Part shown: positions 45,108 to 55,191 of the stretch, one piece after another
Layout of the letters: the number at the start of each line of letters is the position of its first letter
How positions within the stretch are numbered: the stretch's first letter is position 1
From: Bacillota bacterium
GTDB lineage: Bacteria; Bacillota; Clostridia; Oscillospirales; Feifaniaceae
Length of the DNA: 64,000 bases
Direction: 5' to 3'
NCBI GenBank assembly: GCA_030705925.1
Contig: JAUZPM010000001.1
Span: forward strand, 62,001 to 126,000
Translations under genes and position numbers: made by a program
The notes under the pieces: model-generated
What the model was told of the DNA's origin: nothing
Database searches by the model: none
Seen by the model: the letters and a program-made list of their open reading frames with translations, nothing else

Positions 45108-46535
45108 TTATATTTGATAAAAATCAAAATCCATTAATTCGGCGAACGCCTTAAGCTCTTCCATATAATTGCCGTCGACTATCCCGTAATGCTGAGTAAC
45201 GCCTATATTTATCAGGCGATCAAACAGTTCCTGCGGTTCAAGCGTCTTGTGTCTGAACTCTGCATGTGAGTAGCTCGCAAGATAATGGTCAGTCGGCAAT
45301 GCCTCAACTAAAGTACAGACAAGCTTCATACGCCCGTTATTTTCCGACATGTGCACCATCGTCTTTTCGCCTGCGGGAAAGACATACCACGCAAACGGTG
45401 CTCCTGCATATTTATAATTTGTTTTTGCAAAGCGGGTATCCCGAGCTATTATGGTATTTTCCGGGCATCCCGTGTAATCATTAGGACCCGCATGGCCAGC
45501 CGCAAAAGTATTCCTTTGTTTGATTATGTAAAACGGCTCTATAAAGTTTGCACGTTTTCCAGAAAGCAGAGTAAGTATATATACCGCCAGCCCTGCGCCT
45601 ATATCGCCTTCAGGCACAACAGTAAGCTTTGACTGCTTGTTTGTAGGTAGAAAACCAGGACGTAAACCGACCTTTTGGAAGAGAACAGGATCGATATCAT
45701 TTAAAACAGTTAAATCTACATCATATTTAGCCGAGAGATTCTCAAGCGCCATTGAAGCCCTAACAGAGGCCTCAAATTTGATCATATCCACATCTTTATA
45801 AAATTTAAACTGCTCTTTAATTTTACCTGCGGTCACCTTCAAATCCTCATTAGAAACTGCATCTATCTCGTCAACAAGCTGTGCCACTGATAAAAAGCGG
45901 ATCTCTGGTCCAATTTTATAAAATATATTGTAAGGATCGACATAGGTCGACCACATCACTTCGTTATAGGACGAAAGTAGCGCCATCGTCGAACTGCGAA
46001 GCATCGAACGTACTCTGGCAGCACTGGAAAACTTTTTGACTTTATCTACAACTTGATTCATATCCCCTATAAACGTCTCACGCATGGGGCGATCAAAGCG
46101 TTTAAAATCCCCTGACCCCTCCTGCACGCCGACAAGACTGCCTGCCGAAAGAAAATCCACGAACTGGTCTTCATCGTTTGTATCTGTTATATCAACGCTC
46201 TCACGGATAAAGCTTGCAAACAGAATCGGAACCGGAGGCATGTCTCTTAAAAATCTAATCCATGCAAAATCTTCTGACCATGACAGATATGCCGCCACAA
46301 CGCAGTCCACTTTTTCACTGAAGAAGGTTTCGATAGCTTTCTTGACATCATCTCGCTCATAGACTATCCCTGGGAATACGATTTCTCCCGCAACACTCAG
46401 ATTTTTTACTATGGCGTCGACTTCAATCTGCTTTCTTTCCCCATATGTGCCATTTTCAGTACCTTCTCCGAGTGTTTTAAAACGTGGAGAACCAATAAGC
46501 AAAAGCCCGATTTTAGCGGCCCTTTCAATGTTCAT
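45108..46535 (-). CDS. L-arabinose/L-fucose isomerase-like protein
   Basis: A 475-residue protein of the arabinose/fucose isomerase superfamily, which interconverts aldose and ketose sugars with a Mn2+ ion. The second ATG (46535) was chosen since the GGAG lies only two bases before the first. The N-terminal part (about 5-170) has the expected alpha/beta folds with VVAAYLSWSEDFAWI. The catalytic region shows VVPEGDIGAGLAVYILTLLSG (about 308-328) with a conserved Glu, then a His in AAGHAGPNDY and another in PTDHYLASYSHAEF. The family is broad, with many members of unknown substrate, so the sugar is not named. Confidence 0.8.
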   Translation of the reverse strand: MNIERAAKIGLLLIGSPRFKTLGEGTENGTYGERKQIEVDAIVKNLSVAGEIVFPGIVYERDDVKKAIETFFSEKVDCVVAAYLSWSEDFAWIRFLRDMPPVPILFASFIRESVDITDTNDEDQFVDFLSAGSLVGVQEGSGDFKRFDRPMRETFIGDMNQVVDKVKKFSSAARVRSMLRSSTMALLSSYNEVMWSTYVDPYNIFYKIGPEIRFLSVAQLVDEIDAVSNEDLKVTAGKIKEQFKFYKDVDMIKFEASVRASMALENLSAKYDVDLTVLNDIDPVLFQKVGLRPGFLPTNKQSKLTVVPEGDIGAGLAVYILTLLSGKRANFIEPFYIIKQRNTFAAGHAGPNDYTGCPENTIIARDTRFAKTNYKYAGAPFAWYVFPAGEKTMVHMSENNGRMKLVCTLVEALPTDHYLASYSHAEFRHKTLEPQELFDRLINIGVTQHYGIVDGNYMEELKAFAELMDFDFYQI

Positions 46536-46559
46536 TTCCATCTCTCCAAACTAAAATTA

Positions 46560-48482
46560 TTATAATGCTGTAAAATCCCCGTTATATAAAATCACAAAAG
46601 CTCCGGTATCGATCTTTGGAAGCGAAATCCCAAAACCCTTTTCATCTTTTTCAATTACAAGATCTTTTTGCTCGTATGGAGTGATCCATCTCGCCTTGCT
46701 TACGCCTCCACCGATTCCGTCCGAAATATTAAGTTTACCGTCTGAAACAGCTCTCTCAAATCCGTCATGGTTTGTAAGTGATATCAAATAATGCCTGCCG
46801 AATTTATTTGAGCCTTCAATCAAACCCGTGCTCACTGAATTATCGGGGCATCTTACCGCCGCAGCCGGAATATAATCGAGCACACTAATTAGCTCTGCCA
46901 TTGAATAAGAACAACCCTGCGGAATTTTTTCGCTATTACAATTTTCGTGGATGATATAGCCGTCACCTTTTATTGTATAATTAAAAACTGTATGTTTTTC
47001 GGCGAATGCCGCGATTTCTTCTGTTTCTGTTTCCGATAGCCCCTTAACAGAAGGCACAAAAAGCATTTCTATCCCAAGCGGATTGTCTGAGAGATCACAG
47101 CTTCTTACTATATCCGGTGTGATACCGCAATCTTTAAGTGCGGTATAGATACGCCGCAGAAATTCGATATTGCGATCTTTTCCGTGATATACAGACCTCA
47201 CATCACCGTTGTCAATCGCGTCATAATAGGCGTTAGCATGTTTCGAATACAATATCCCTATTCGGCTTCTTACTTTTTTGCTTTCCGCTATATATGGAGA
47301 CAGGCTGTCGATTAATTTTGTCATTCTGACAGCACCATCATACTTTTCAGTTTTATCTCCGTTATTGAAAACCATCCCAAACCCATTTGGTTCCGGTGCG
47401 TCGTCAAACGGAAAGTCCGCCCTCCACTGGTAATACATTATTCCTTTAAACGCAGAACCTATTGCGTTGTATGTTTCACGTTCCCACTCAGAAAGAGTGC
47501 ATGCTGTACGGGCGTTATATTCAATAAGCCAGGCATTTTTGCCGTATGTGCTTGCTGCACACTCTGCCCCATCAAGCACTAAAGAAGCAAGGTAGTAATC
47601 CGGGCCGTATGATTTGACATAATGCGTAATGCCCACAATATCCATCCGCTCTGCGATATCGAAATAATCCTGACCTCTAAGTGCATTTCCTGATGTAAAC
47701 GGACTTGCCATATGACATGTAAGCGTTTCGGCTTTTTGGTAACCCTTTTTTGCAATATCACTTAAGTTATTCAGAAAGCCACTCATGCGTTCCGTATTGA
47801 AAAGGCGGAAGTTCACCCACTCCTGTGGATCTTCATCGTAATATGGTCTTCTTCTCGGAGGCTCGTAATCTTTCGCCTCTTCTTCAGACTTTAACCCCTT
47901 TTCAATCAGCCATTTGCGGTAAGACTCTATTGTTTTCGGATTGTAATCATAAAATTCCTTAGTCGGGTAAGCTGCCTCATTATAAATCTGAAAACTGACC
48001 ATATCGTCGAACTTTCCAAAATGCTCCGCTGAAACGAGAGTTGCCCTTTCATTATCCTCAAGGATACCGGGATGATTTAAACAGTTTCTAACAAACCATG
48101 ACCAATAAAATGGCATCTCTTCACCGCTTTGATTTTGCATCGTTGCATTCTCATAGCCATGCAGGTTAATACTATAGCCCTGAAGACGCACCATAGTTGC
48201 AAGATCGTCTCTGCTTGCCTCTTTAAGCATCTCATCAATAAATGGAAAGCTTACTGAAACCTCATTGTTATCATCAAGCTCAATTTTTCCAAGTGCAGCC
48301 ATCCTTACAATATTAAAGCCAGCGTCTTTCATATCTTTAAGATCTTTTACCATTTCACCCATTCTGTCGCCGGTCTCAAGAACAGGCACCTTTTGAGGAT
48401 GGTAAGATGGGTAGTAGGACTGCCCTAATGCGATATGTGCAACTCCATCCTTATATAAAATCCCGTTTTTTAATGTATACAC
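46560..48482 (-). CDS. GH42-like beta-galactosidase-type glycoside hydrolase
   Basis: A 640-residue cytoplasmic enzyme without signal peptide. A TIM-barrel domain (about 15-395) carries the clan-A pair of catalytic acids: FQIYNEAAYP gives Asn168-Glu169 (acid/base) and WLIEYNART gives Glu321 (nucleophile). A trimerisation-like alpha/beta domain (about 400-540; RIGILYSKHAN, LFVPSVKGLSETETEEIAAF) and a small beta-domain follow, as in GH42. The N-terminus is less like classical GH42 (LKNGILYKDGVAHIALGQSYYPSYHP), so a neighbouring family is possible. It would cut oligosaccharides brought in by the ABC transporter genes upstream in the operon. Confidence 0.78.
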   Translation of the reverse strand: MYTLKNGILYKDGVAHIALGQSYYPSYHPQKVPVLETGDRMGEMVKDLKDMKDAGFNIVRMAALGKIELDDNNEVSVSFPFIDEMLKEASRDDLATMVRLQGYSINLHGYENATMQNQSGEEMPFYWSWFVRNCLNHPGILEDNERATLVSAEHFGKFDDMVSFQIYNEAAYPTKEFYDYNPKTIESYRKWLIEKGLKSEEEAKDYEPPRRRPYYDEDPQEWVNFRLFNTERMSGFLNNLSDIAKKGYQKAETLTCHMASPFTSGNALRGQDYFDIAERMDIVGITHYVKSYGPDYYLASLVLDGAECAASTYGKNAWLIEYNARTACTLSEWERETYNAIGSAFKGIMYYQWRADFPFDDAPEPNGFGMVFNNGDKTEKYDGAVRMTKLIDSLSPYIAESKKVRSRIGILYSKHANAYYDAIDNGDVRSVYHGKDRNIEFLRRIYTALKDCGITPDIVRSCDLSDNPLGIEMLFVPSVKGLSETETEEIAAFAEKHTVFNYTIKGDGYIIHENCNSEKIPQGCSYSMAELISVLDYIPAAAVRCPDNSVSTGLIEGSNKFGRHYLISLTNHDGFERAVSDGKLNISDGIGGGVSKARWITPYEQKDLVIEKDEKGFGISLPKIDTGAFVILYNGDFTAL

Positions 48483-48495
48483 CTTAGATACTCCT

Positions 48496-50568
48496 TTATC
48501 TTGCGCGGCGGATTAATCCGCCAGTTTTTGCGGGTTCAATTTTTCCTGTTACATAGCCATAAAGGTGCCTATTAGTTTTCATAAAGTAGGCTGTAAGCTC
48601 ATCATATGGCCGGTTGCAAATATCAATTACCCCATGCTGCATACATTCACCGTCAAATCTGCCAAGTAGGGGCTGATCGTTCATTTCGAAGTAGTGAATT
48701 CCGACGCAGTTTTTATGTGCCATTGCATTCTGCATAAAATATGCGCATGCACGTCCACGTTCCTCCTGAGTCGGGGATGAAAGCAGACCGTGTGCAAACA
48801 GCCCTTTATCTCCACCCCCAATATGCCATTCCCCAATAATCATCGGCATATCACAGACCATTGAACACTCGTCCAGCGGTTCAGTCGGTGACGGATTATA
48901 TCGATTAAATGAAAATACATCGTATTCTTCACAGCCGCCCATCTCTTTACTGCTTCCCGACGAATACCGCATACCTAGATTCATATGGTTGGGCGCCGCT
49001 TTTCTAAGTTCATCGCCAGTGATAGATGCATATTTTTTAAGGAGTATAATATGAAGCGAGTTCAAATCAGCCTCAGCACCGCTGCTTAACATATTTAAGC
49101 GTTCAACAGGAGTGTACAGATCTTCAAAACATGTGAAATTAGAATTCCATGAAATATTGAGTGAAGCAATAGAATCATATTTTTTATGAAGCAGTTCAAT
49201 CAATGCCGTTTTGCTGTCAAGCCTTTCAGGACTTGCAAAAGTGCGTTCAGCCAGATTGACTTTTTGAAATTTCCACTCTGGTTCATTTGTTACAAAGTAA
49301 CCTATAAAATATGGATTACCTGCAAGTGGAATAAGCTGCTCTGCAAATATCCTAGACTTTTCTGCATATTCATCCGAAAAAACGTCTGGAAAATCTCTGA
49401 ATACCCTTTTTTCTGTAAGCGGGAAGTTTTTAAGCGTCCAGACAAAAGGTATCTTAACAGCATTGAGAAAATCCAAAACACGCTCATCTATATAATTATC
49501 GACGCCGACACCGATCGTATTGAAACCCCAGCGTTTTAACCTTGAACCGTTAATTTTTACCCAGGCATCCCACCAACCGTCTTTTCCAAATGCACGTATC
49601 ATATTTGCCCGTGCAAAATTGAACATATAGCGCTCCCTGCCAGCATCAATTCCGTTTCTTTTTGCAAACTCGGGTATTTTATCAGCAGTCGTCCAAGCGT
49701 CACTAAATTCAGGATCATCCTTCTTGGGAAGCCATGAAAAGAGGTTCTCCATCTTATCCACAAAACCATGAACTCCCATTCGGCTGCCATAGCACATGCC
49801 GTTGCTGAAAAATGCGTAACCATCTGGATCGACTAACCACCAGCGTTTCCCGTCAAAATGAGTGTGGAAATAACCGGTTTTATCAAATCTAATATCTTTG
49901 AACCCGCCGAATCTGCTCCATCCTTCAGGATAGCTGTTATCTTTTTCTGCACTTGCATATTCATTTTTAAGATAAGCTATTAATTCATCTACCCCGTGCG
50001 TCTTGCCGCCCCATTCTTTTTCAGTCCATTGCCCAAGCTCATCTACAAGGGGTTTTCCTATCACCGTCATATCAGGAATGGTATCTGAGAGATATATTTC
50101 GAATATATGGATGCTTTTAAATACATGGCTGTAACCGGGGTGAATATATATTTCCATGGCGCTCATCGCTTTAATGCTTGTTGGAATACAGGATATATGA
50201 CCTTTAAGCATCCCGGGAAGTGTAGGAAGAAAATATCGTTTTGATTTAAGTTCATCCAGTTTAATCGCCATTTTTACTCGTCTAGTTGGAATCATGCGGC
50301 AGTTGATGCAGTTCTTTTCATTCGGATCGGTTTTTTCCGCTTTAAAGAAAAGAAGGTCAATATTAGCCATCGCATCCATATCTGCAAGCATATCTATGAT
50401 CAAATATTTATCATCATCCCATATTTCCCCGCCGAGTTTTCCGGCATCTCCTTCAAGACGTAAGCGGATATATCCATCCTTATCCGGTTTTAAAGAAAGC
50501 CCGGATGCTTTAGAGATTGTCAAACCCTGAACAATTCTAAACTTTTCCAAATCAATGTTTTGCTTCAT
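48496..50568 (-). CDS. Clan-A glycoside hydrolase, GH50/agarase-like
   Basis: A 690-residue protein without signal peptide; GGGAGC precedes the ATG at 50568. An N-terminal beta-domain (about 1-165) is followed by a TIM barrel. The entry WWLVDPDGYAFFSNGMCYG (243-261) resembles GH50 and related agarase-like families. FVTNEPEW places Asn428-Glu429 as acid/base and IIGEWHIGGGD gives Glu580 as nucleophile. GH50 enzymes are mainly known as beta-agarases, but in a gut or soil clostridium other beta-galactoside-type glycans are more likely. Being adjacent to the GH42-like gene (13 bp away) suggests the two act on the same imported oligosaccharide. Confidence 0.7.
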   Translation of the reverse strand: MKQNIDLEKFRIVQGLTISKASGLSLKPDKDGYIRLRLEGDAGKLGGEIWDDDKYLIIDMLADMDAMANIDLLFFKAEKTDPNEKNCINCRMIPTRRVKMAIKLDELKSKRYFLPTLPGMLKGHISCIPTSIKAMSAMEIYIHPGYSHVFKSIHIFEIYLSDTIPDMTVIGKPLVDELGQWTEKEWGGKTHGVDELIAYLKNEYASAEKDNSYPEGWSRFGGFKDIRFDKTGYFHTHFDGKRWWLVDPDGYAFFSNGMCYGSRMGVHGFVDKMENLFSWLPKKDDPEFSDAWTTADKIPEFAKRNGIDAGRERYMFNFARANMIRAFGKDGWWDAWVKINGSRLKRWGFNTIGVGVDNYIDERVLDFLNAVKIPFVWTLKNFPLTEKRVFRDFPDVFSDEYAEKSRIFAEQLIPLAGNPYFIGYFVTNEPEWKFQKVNLAERTFASPERLDSKTALIELLHKKYDSIASLNISWNSNFTCFEDLYTPVERLNMLSSGAEADLNSLHIILLKKYASITGDELRKAAPNHMNLGMRYSSGSSKEMGGCEEYDVFSFNRYNPSPTEPLDECSMVCDMPMIIGEWHIGGGDKGLFAHGLLSSPTQEERGRACAYFMQNAMAHKNCVGIHYFEMNDQPLLGRFDGECMQHGVIDICNRPYDELTAYFMKTNRHLYGYVTGKIEPAKTGGLIRRAR

Positions 50569-50585
50569 TATCTGCTCCCAAACTA

Positions 50586-51458
50586 TCAACCTATCATTTT
50601 TATCATGTATCTTCCTGTAAGCTCTAGGAAACTCGCAAGGCCATCATGCAATGAATCCGGTACACGGCTCGCCCCGACCTCAAAATTAAAATTTCCGCTG
50701 TATCCGATTTCTTTTAAAACAGGAAGGATATCCGCCCATTTTATGTTACTTCCGCTTGTAAACGGCGGTGCGTGATCATCATGCTTTCCCCGGTTATCAT
50801 GAACATGTAACGCTTTTAATCTTTTGCCGGCAGCCTTTAGACAATCCGTCTGATTATCTCCTATAAGATTCGCATGTCCAAAGTCCCAGCATATACCTGC
50901 AATTTCACCGATAGTATCAACAAGATCGCAAACATCCTCAACATTTGAACAATATCTGTGCGTAGAATTTAGATATGCCGGTATAAACAGGTTCTCTATT
51001 GCTATTCCCACCCCAAGCGCTGCTGCCTGGTTTAAATATGGGTCTAGGAACTCCAAGGTCCTTCTTTTTGATTCCTTTATGCTCAGTACTGCATCAGGCG
51101 CATTCCCTGCGTGAAAAACCGCCCACTTGACTCCAAGTATAGCTGATGCAGTAATCGATCTTGACAGCATTTCCCCTCGGAACTCCATTTCTTCGCATCC
51201 GGGAGTAGCAAAATTATAAAACGGCAGATGTGACTGCTCGATAACAATTCCGCATTCATTTGCGGTTTGACTCACTTTTTCAATGGTGTTTTTCCAGTTA
51301 TCCATGCGTAAATATGCTTCGTCATGGATGGTAGGGCAGAAATTGAAATCTACTGCATCAAATCCTGCTTTTGCAATCCTCTTGATTGCTTCCACCGGCG
51401 TATACCGATCTCTATCCGGACAAGCCCCAAAGAGCAGGGTGTTAACTGAAAGTTTCAA
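50586..51458 (-). CDS. Sugar phosphate isomerase/epimerase (AP-endonuclease-2-type TIM barrel)
   Basis: A 290-residue TIM-barrel protein. The start is taken as the TTG at 51458, where AGGATAGGGG lies upstream and the protein begins MKLSVNTLLFG, the usual first strand; a longer frame from 51533 overlaps the preceding gene without a ribosome site. Metal-type residues are at IEQSHLPF, VFHAGN, AIENLF, CWDFGHAN (Asp and His), LHVHDNRG and FNFEVG (Glu). The family changes the position of a carbonyl or hydroxyl on sugars. It follows the permease gene by 8 bp. Confidence 0.85.
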   Translation of the reverse strand: MKLSVNTLLFGACPDRDRYTPVEAIKRIAKAGFDAVDFNFCPTIHDEAYLRMDNWKNTIEKVSQTANECGIVIEQSHLPFYNFATPGCEEMEFRGEMLSRSITASAILGVKWAVFHAGNAPDAVLSIKESKRRTLEFLDPYLNQAAALGVGIAIENLFIPAYLNSTHRYCSNVEDVCDLVDTIGEIAGICWDFGHANLIGDNQTDCLKAAGKRLKALHVHDNRGKHDDHAPPFTSGSNIKWADILPVLKEIGYSGNFNFEVGASRVPDSLHDGLASFLELTGRYMIKMIG

Positions 51459-51466
51459 AATTGCCC

Positions 51467-52420
51467 CTATCCTTTCAGCGATCCTATCATTACTCCCTTT
51501 ACGAAATAACGCTGAACAAAGGGATATAGACAAAGGATAGGAACCGTTGCAACAACAATCAATGAATACTTAAGCAGATCAGCAAGACCATGCACCGCAA
51601 CTAGCGTATCCTGATTGGCAACAGAATTTGAGTCAATCTGACTTAAAAGCAAGATATCCCTTAAGAAAAGCTGCAACGGAAATAACCTTTTATTACTGAG
51701 GAAAAGGAATGCGTTGAAATATGAATTCCAATGTCCGACTGCATAGTAAAGCGTTATTACTGCTATATTTGCCTGGGAAAGCGGCAGAACTACAGAAAAG
51801 AAATATTTAAAATCAGAGCACCCGTCTATCTGTGCGGCCTCCAGCAAATCTTGAGGTATATTGCTCTGCATGAAAGTCCTTGTAATTATAAGATTGGTGA
51901 CGCCTATTGCCCCGGGAATAATCATGACCCATGGTGTGTTCAGAAGATGCAGCTGTTTCATCAACATATAATTGGGAATCATACCGCCGGAAAAAAGCAT
52001 CGTAAATGTAAAAAGAAATGTAAAGAATCCCTTGCCCGGCAGAGTCTTTCTAGAAAGCGGATACGCCGTCATTAAAGTCATTGCCACATTAACCGCAGTA
52101 CCTACAATCGTGTAAAAGAAGGTATTACGATAACCTATAAATACATCCTTATACTTAAACACAGCCTTGTAACCAGCGAGGCTTGGGCTCACCGGGAAAA
52201 GCACCACTTTACCCGATGTAACAGCCTCTGGTGATGAAAATGATGCTGAAACTATATATACTAAAGGATAAAGTACTATAAGGAGTATAAAAATTAGAAG
52301 AGTATAAATAACTGTGTAATATATCCTATCTTCAATTGGTGACTTTACTTTTTTACTTCCCTTACTGCTAATGGAAAGATTATTTTTATTTATAAATGTC
52401 TTTTCTTCTGTTTTTGTCAT
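51467..52420 (-). CDS. Carbohydrate ABC transporter permease, LplC/YtcP type
   Basis: A 317-residue inner-membrane subunit with six helices; the ATG at 52420 follows GGGAGG. The cytoplasmic loop EAAQIDGCSDFKYFFSVVLP is the EAA motif that docks with the ATPase. The C-terminal end PFVQRYFVKGVMIGSLKG is characteristic of the LplC/YtcP subgroup linked to complex polysaccharide uptake. As is usual for this class, no ATPase gene lies in the operon; a shared MsmX-like ATPase elsewhere is expected. Confidence 0.92.
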   Translation of the reverse strand: MTKTEEKTFINKNNLSISSKGSKKVKSPIEDRIYYTVIYTLLIFILLIVLYPLVYIVSASFSSPEAVTSGKVVLFPVSPSLAGYKAVFKYKDVFIGYRNTFFYTIVGTAVNVAMTLMTAYPLSRKTLPGKGFFTFLFTFTMLFSGGMIPNYMLMKQLHLLNTPWVMIIPGAIGVTNLIITRTFMQSNIPQDLLEAAQIDGCSDFKYFFSVVLPLSQANIAVITLYYAVGHWNSYFNAFLFLSNKRLFPLQLFLRDILLLSQIDSNSVANQDTLVAVHGLADLLKYSLIVVATVPILCLYPFVQRYFVKGVMIGSLKG

Positions 52421-52433
52421 AATATCGCCTCCC

Positions 52434-53360
52434 TTACCACAAGCTGGTCTCACTTACGCGTTTTGAGATTGAGTTCACAATGATAATGAGTATAAGGTTG
52501 ATAATAGAATTGAATAAACCTATTGCAGTAGAGTATGAAAAATCCATTGACCCGCTCGAAGATAACCCAACCTTATAAACATATGTCGAAATCAGCTCAC
52601 TTGTGGAAAGGTTCAGATCGTTTTGCATCAAAAATACTTTTTCAAAGCCTACGCTCATGATATGACCGCATCTCATAATAAGCATAATTATCGCAGTAGG
52701 CATGATTGCAGGAAGATCCACATGAATCATACGCTGAAATCTGCTTGCCCCGTCAATTTGAGCCGCTTCATGCAGATCCAGGCTTACCGAAGCAAGAGCA
52801 GCCGTGTAAATAATTGAATTCCAACCGAATGTCTGCCAGATACCGGACCATACGTATAAATGGGGAAAGACGCCAGGATTTGCAAGCAGATCAGGAGGGT
52901 ATCTTCCATTATTTAATGCTGAGTATACTGTGCTGAGTAAGCCAACGCGCGGATTTATGATCTGAACGACTATCCCAACTAAAACAACTACTGATATAAA
53001 ATGTGGCATATATGTAACAGTCTGCATCGTCTTCTTAAAACGCTCTGCACGCACACTGTTCAGTATAAGTGCAAAAATAATCGGGATCGGAAACCCTGCA
53101 ATAAGACTGTAAATAGATATTTTAAGCGTATTTCCTACTACTCTTACAAATTGGTATGAGTTAAAAAACTTAATAAAATTTCGAAAACCTATAAACGGGC
53201 TTCCCCATATTCCAAGTCTGACATTATATTTCTTAAAGGCCAGCTGTAGTCCCGCCATTGGAACATAAGAGAAAATAATTATGTATATAACCGGCAAAAG
53301 CAAGAATACATACAATTGCCAATGGTTCATTATGTTTTTTAATGTTTTATTTTTTGTCAT
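52434..53360 (-). CDS. Carbohydrate ABC transporter permease, LplB type
   Basis: A 308-residue permease with six helices, partner of the previous gene. The start ATG at 53360 follows TGGAG; a longer reading from 53429 adds a basic stretch with no ribosome site. The EAA loop is HEAAQIDGASRFQRMIHVDLPAIMP. FKKYNVRLGIWGSPFIGFRNF near the N-terminus is typical of LplB. The gene lies about 180 bp after the binding-protein gene, with a hairpin in between. Confidence 0.92.
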   Translation of the reverse strand: MTKNKTLKNIMNHWQLYVFLLLPVIYIIIFSYVPMAGLQLAFKKYNVRLGIWGSPFIGFRNFIKFFNSYQFVRVVGNTLKISIYSLIAGFPIPIIFALILNSVRAERFKKTMQTVTYMPHFISVVVLVGIVVQIINPRVGLLSTVYSALNNGRYPPDLLANPGVFPHLYVWSGIWQTFGWNSIIYTAALASVSLDLHEAAQIDGASRFQRMIHVDLPAIMPTAIIMLIMRCGHIMSVGFEKVFLMQNDLNLSTSELISTYVYKVGLSSSGSMDFSYSTAIGLFNSIINLILIIIVNSISKRVSETSLW

Positions 53361-53499
53361 AAAACTCCATTCCGCCGCTTTGCGCCGGCACAAGATGAAT
53401 TTTATAGTTGCTCTTATCACGCAAAGCATAAAATGATAAAAGCTGGTCTTTCTTCGAAGGCCGCTATACGGCGGACTGTTAAGGCACTGTCAGCAAGGT

Positions 53500-53529
53500 C
53501 CTGTAAAGGATAGGCTTATTCTTTACAGG
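53500..53529 (-). terminator. Intercistronic hairpin between binding protein and permease genes
   Basis: On the minus strand CCTGTAAAG and CTTTACAGG form a 9-bp stem around a 12-base loop, 16 bp after the binding-protein stop. It lacks a T-run, so it is more likely an RNA-stabilising or partial-termination hairpin, which often keeps the binding protein in excess. Confidence 0.5.
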
Positions 53530-53544
53530 CCTTACTTAGTTGCA

Positions 53545-55191
53545 TTATTTTTTCTTATACATGCGGTCATATGCTTTCTGAACATTCTTCAACATATCGT
53601 CAGCGCCCATACCCTCAATATTTTTCAAATATGAGTCCCACTGCGTATCTATATCCTGAGCGCCGGTCGCAAAGTTAGCTACGCTTTCACGAACGTAATT
53701 TTTTAGAGACGATAGCGTTTCGGTCACAGCGTCACTTTCTTCAGGTGTATAAATAAGTTTTGGTATTACTTCTTTTGGATGTTTGTCAAAGTAGAGCTTC
53801 TGTGCTTTTGCAATAACCGGGGCTGTATCAAGCGGGTCGCCGCTCCACACTACTCCTGCTGAAATTGAATATTGGCGAATATACGGGCCCTGCTGTGCCC
53901 AATGTTTATTCTGAAGTTTACCCCACGGCAGCACTTCTACTAAAGATGGCTTATATCCTAAATCTGCATACAAGCTTATGTCTCCTGGTTTTGGCTCAGT
54001 GTAATCTACTCCCTTTTCACCCCAGCGGGTATGGATAGACATTTCTTCACTTACAAGAAGATCGCCAAGCATAAATGCTGCTTCAGGATTTTTGCAGTTT
54101 TTTGATATAATCATTGCAATGCTCGCAACACTGGGAGTGTAACTTGCATACTGTGTTCCGTTTTTACCAATAAGAGGAGCGACACCAGAATACTGCGTGC
54201 GGCGTTTATCGTTTGCAGGAATAGAGCTAGGACCATTTTGCACAAATGAACCGACAACCGTTGGCTGCTGGCCTAACATAGATACGTAACCTTTGTTATC
54301 CTGTGTAAAGGAAAGTGGTGAAAGAAGATCTTCACTTACCAGCTTTTTAATAAATTTAAGTCCTTCTTTCCATTCATCGGTTGTATAGGCAAGACCTATT
54401 TTCCCATTATCGACGGTAAAATAGTTTGAATCTCCCGCATAAACGAATGGGTTCATCAAATATTCGATCCAATATGTATTGCTTGTGTTTCCAACCATCG
54501 GAATTTCATCCTGCTGGCCGTTTCCGTTAGGATCCTTTGTTTTAAATGCTTTCAACACATTATAAAGCTCATCCGGGGTAGTGGGCGATTTAAGAGACAG
54601 CTTATCTAACCAATCCTGGAACATATACATCTTTGCAGGGTATTCATTGCTTATAGATTGATTATATCTTGCAATTCCGTAAATTTGACCGTCCGGAGAT
54701 GTGATCATTGGTTTAAAATCAACACCAGTTCTCTTTTCTGCTTCTTTTAAATAGTAAGCATCCTTATAGTAATTAGTCAGCGGGATGATTGCTCCGGACA
54801 TTGCATAATTATAAACCTGAGAATCTTCAAACGCGCCCATAAGCACGTCTGCAAGATCATCACCCCCAGACGCGACCATAAGGTTAAGTTTTGTATGGTA
54901 TTCTGCCTGCGGAAGTGTGGTAAAATTAAGTTTAAAGTTTCCTTCCTTTTCAAGAAGCTTAGTTTGTGTATTCGTTGCGAAATCTTCCACCTGGGGAGCT
55001 TTCGGAAGACAAACTGATAATTCTACAGTTTCTTTGCAAATTGGGAACGTACCCGGACTATTAAATTTACCAGTATCCCATAAGCCGCCTTTAGAATTAT
55101 TTTTGCCGGTGGTTGTTGAACTCGCACACCCGGCAGAAAGTAAAAGTGAAGCAGCCGTTAGAAATAATACAAGTCTCCTTAAACCTTTCAT
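53545..55191 (-). CDS. Extracellular solute-binding lipoprotein of a carbohydrate ABC transporter
   Basis: A 548-residue lipoprotein; the signal peptide ends in the lipobox LSAGC with Cys22 as the lipid anchor. The mature part reads as a family 1-type binding protein (LAKLGG-less but with FKTKDPNGNGQQDEIPMVGN, a Ca-binding-like loop found in LplA-group proteins, at about 215-235). It presents oligosaccharide to the two permeases whose genes follow. It is the first gene of the long operon running to 33186 and faces the AraC-type regulator gene across a 235-bp gap. Confidence 0.92.
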   Translation of the reverse strand: MKGLRRLVLFLTAASLLLSAGCASSTTTGKNNSKGGLWDTGKFNSPGTFPICKETVELSVCLPKAPQVEDFATNTQTKLLEKEGNFKLNFTTLPQAEYHTKLNLMVASGGDDLADVLMGAFEDSQVYNYAMSGAIIPLTNYYKDAYYLKEAEKRTGVDFKPMITSPDGQIYGIARYNQSISNEYPAKMYMFQDWLDKLSLKSPTTPDELYNVLKAFKTKDPNGNGQQDEIPMVGNTSNTYWIEYLMNPFVYAGDSNYFTVDNGKIGLAYTTDEWKEGLKFIKKLVSEDLLSPLSFTQDNKGYVSMLGQQPTVVGSFVQNGPSSIPANDKRRTQYSGVAPLIGKNGTQYASYTPSVASIAMIISKNCKNPEAAFMLGDLLVSEEMSIHTRWGEKGVDYTEPKPGDISLYADLGYKPSLVEVLPWGKLQNKHWAQQGPYIRQYSISAGVVWSGDPLDTAPVIAKAQKLYFDKHPKEVIPKLIYTPEESDAVTETLSSLKNYVRESVANFATGAQDIDTQWDSYLKNIEGMGADDMLKNVQKAYDRMYKKK

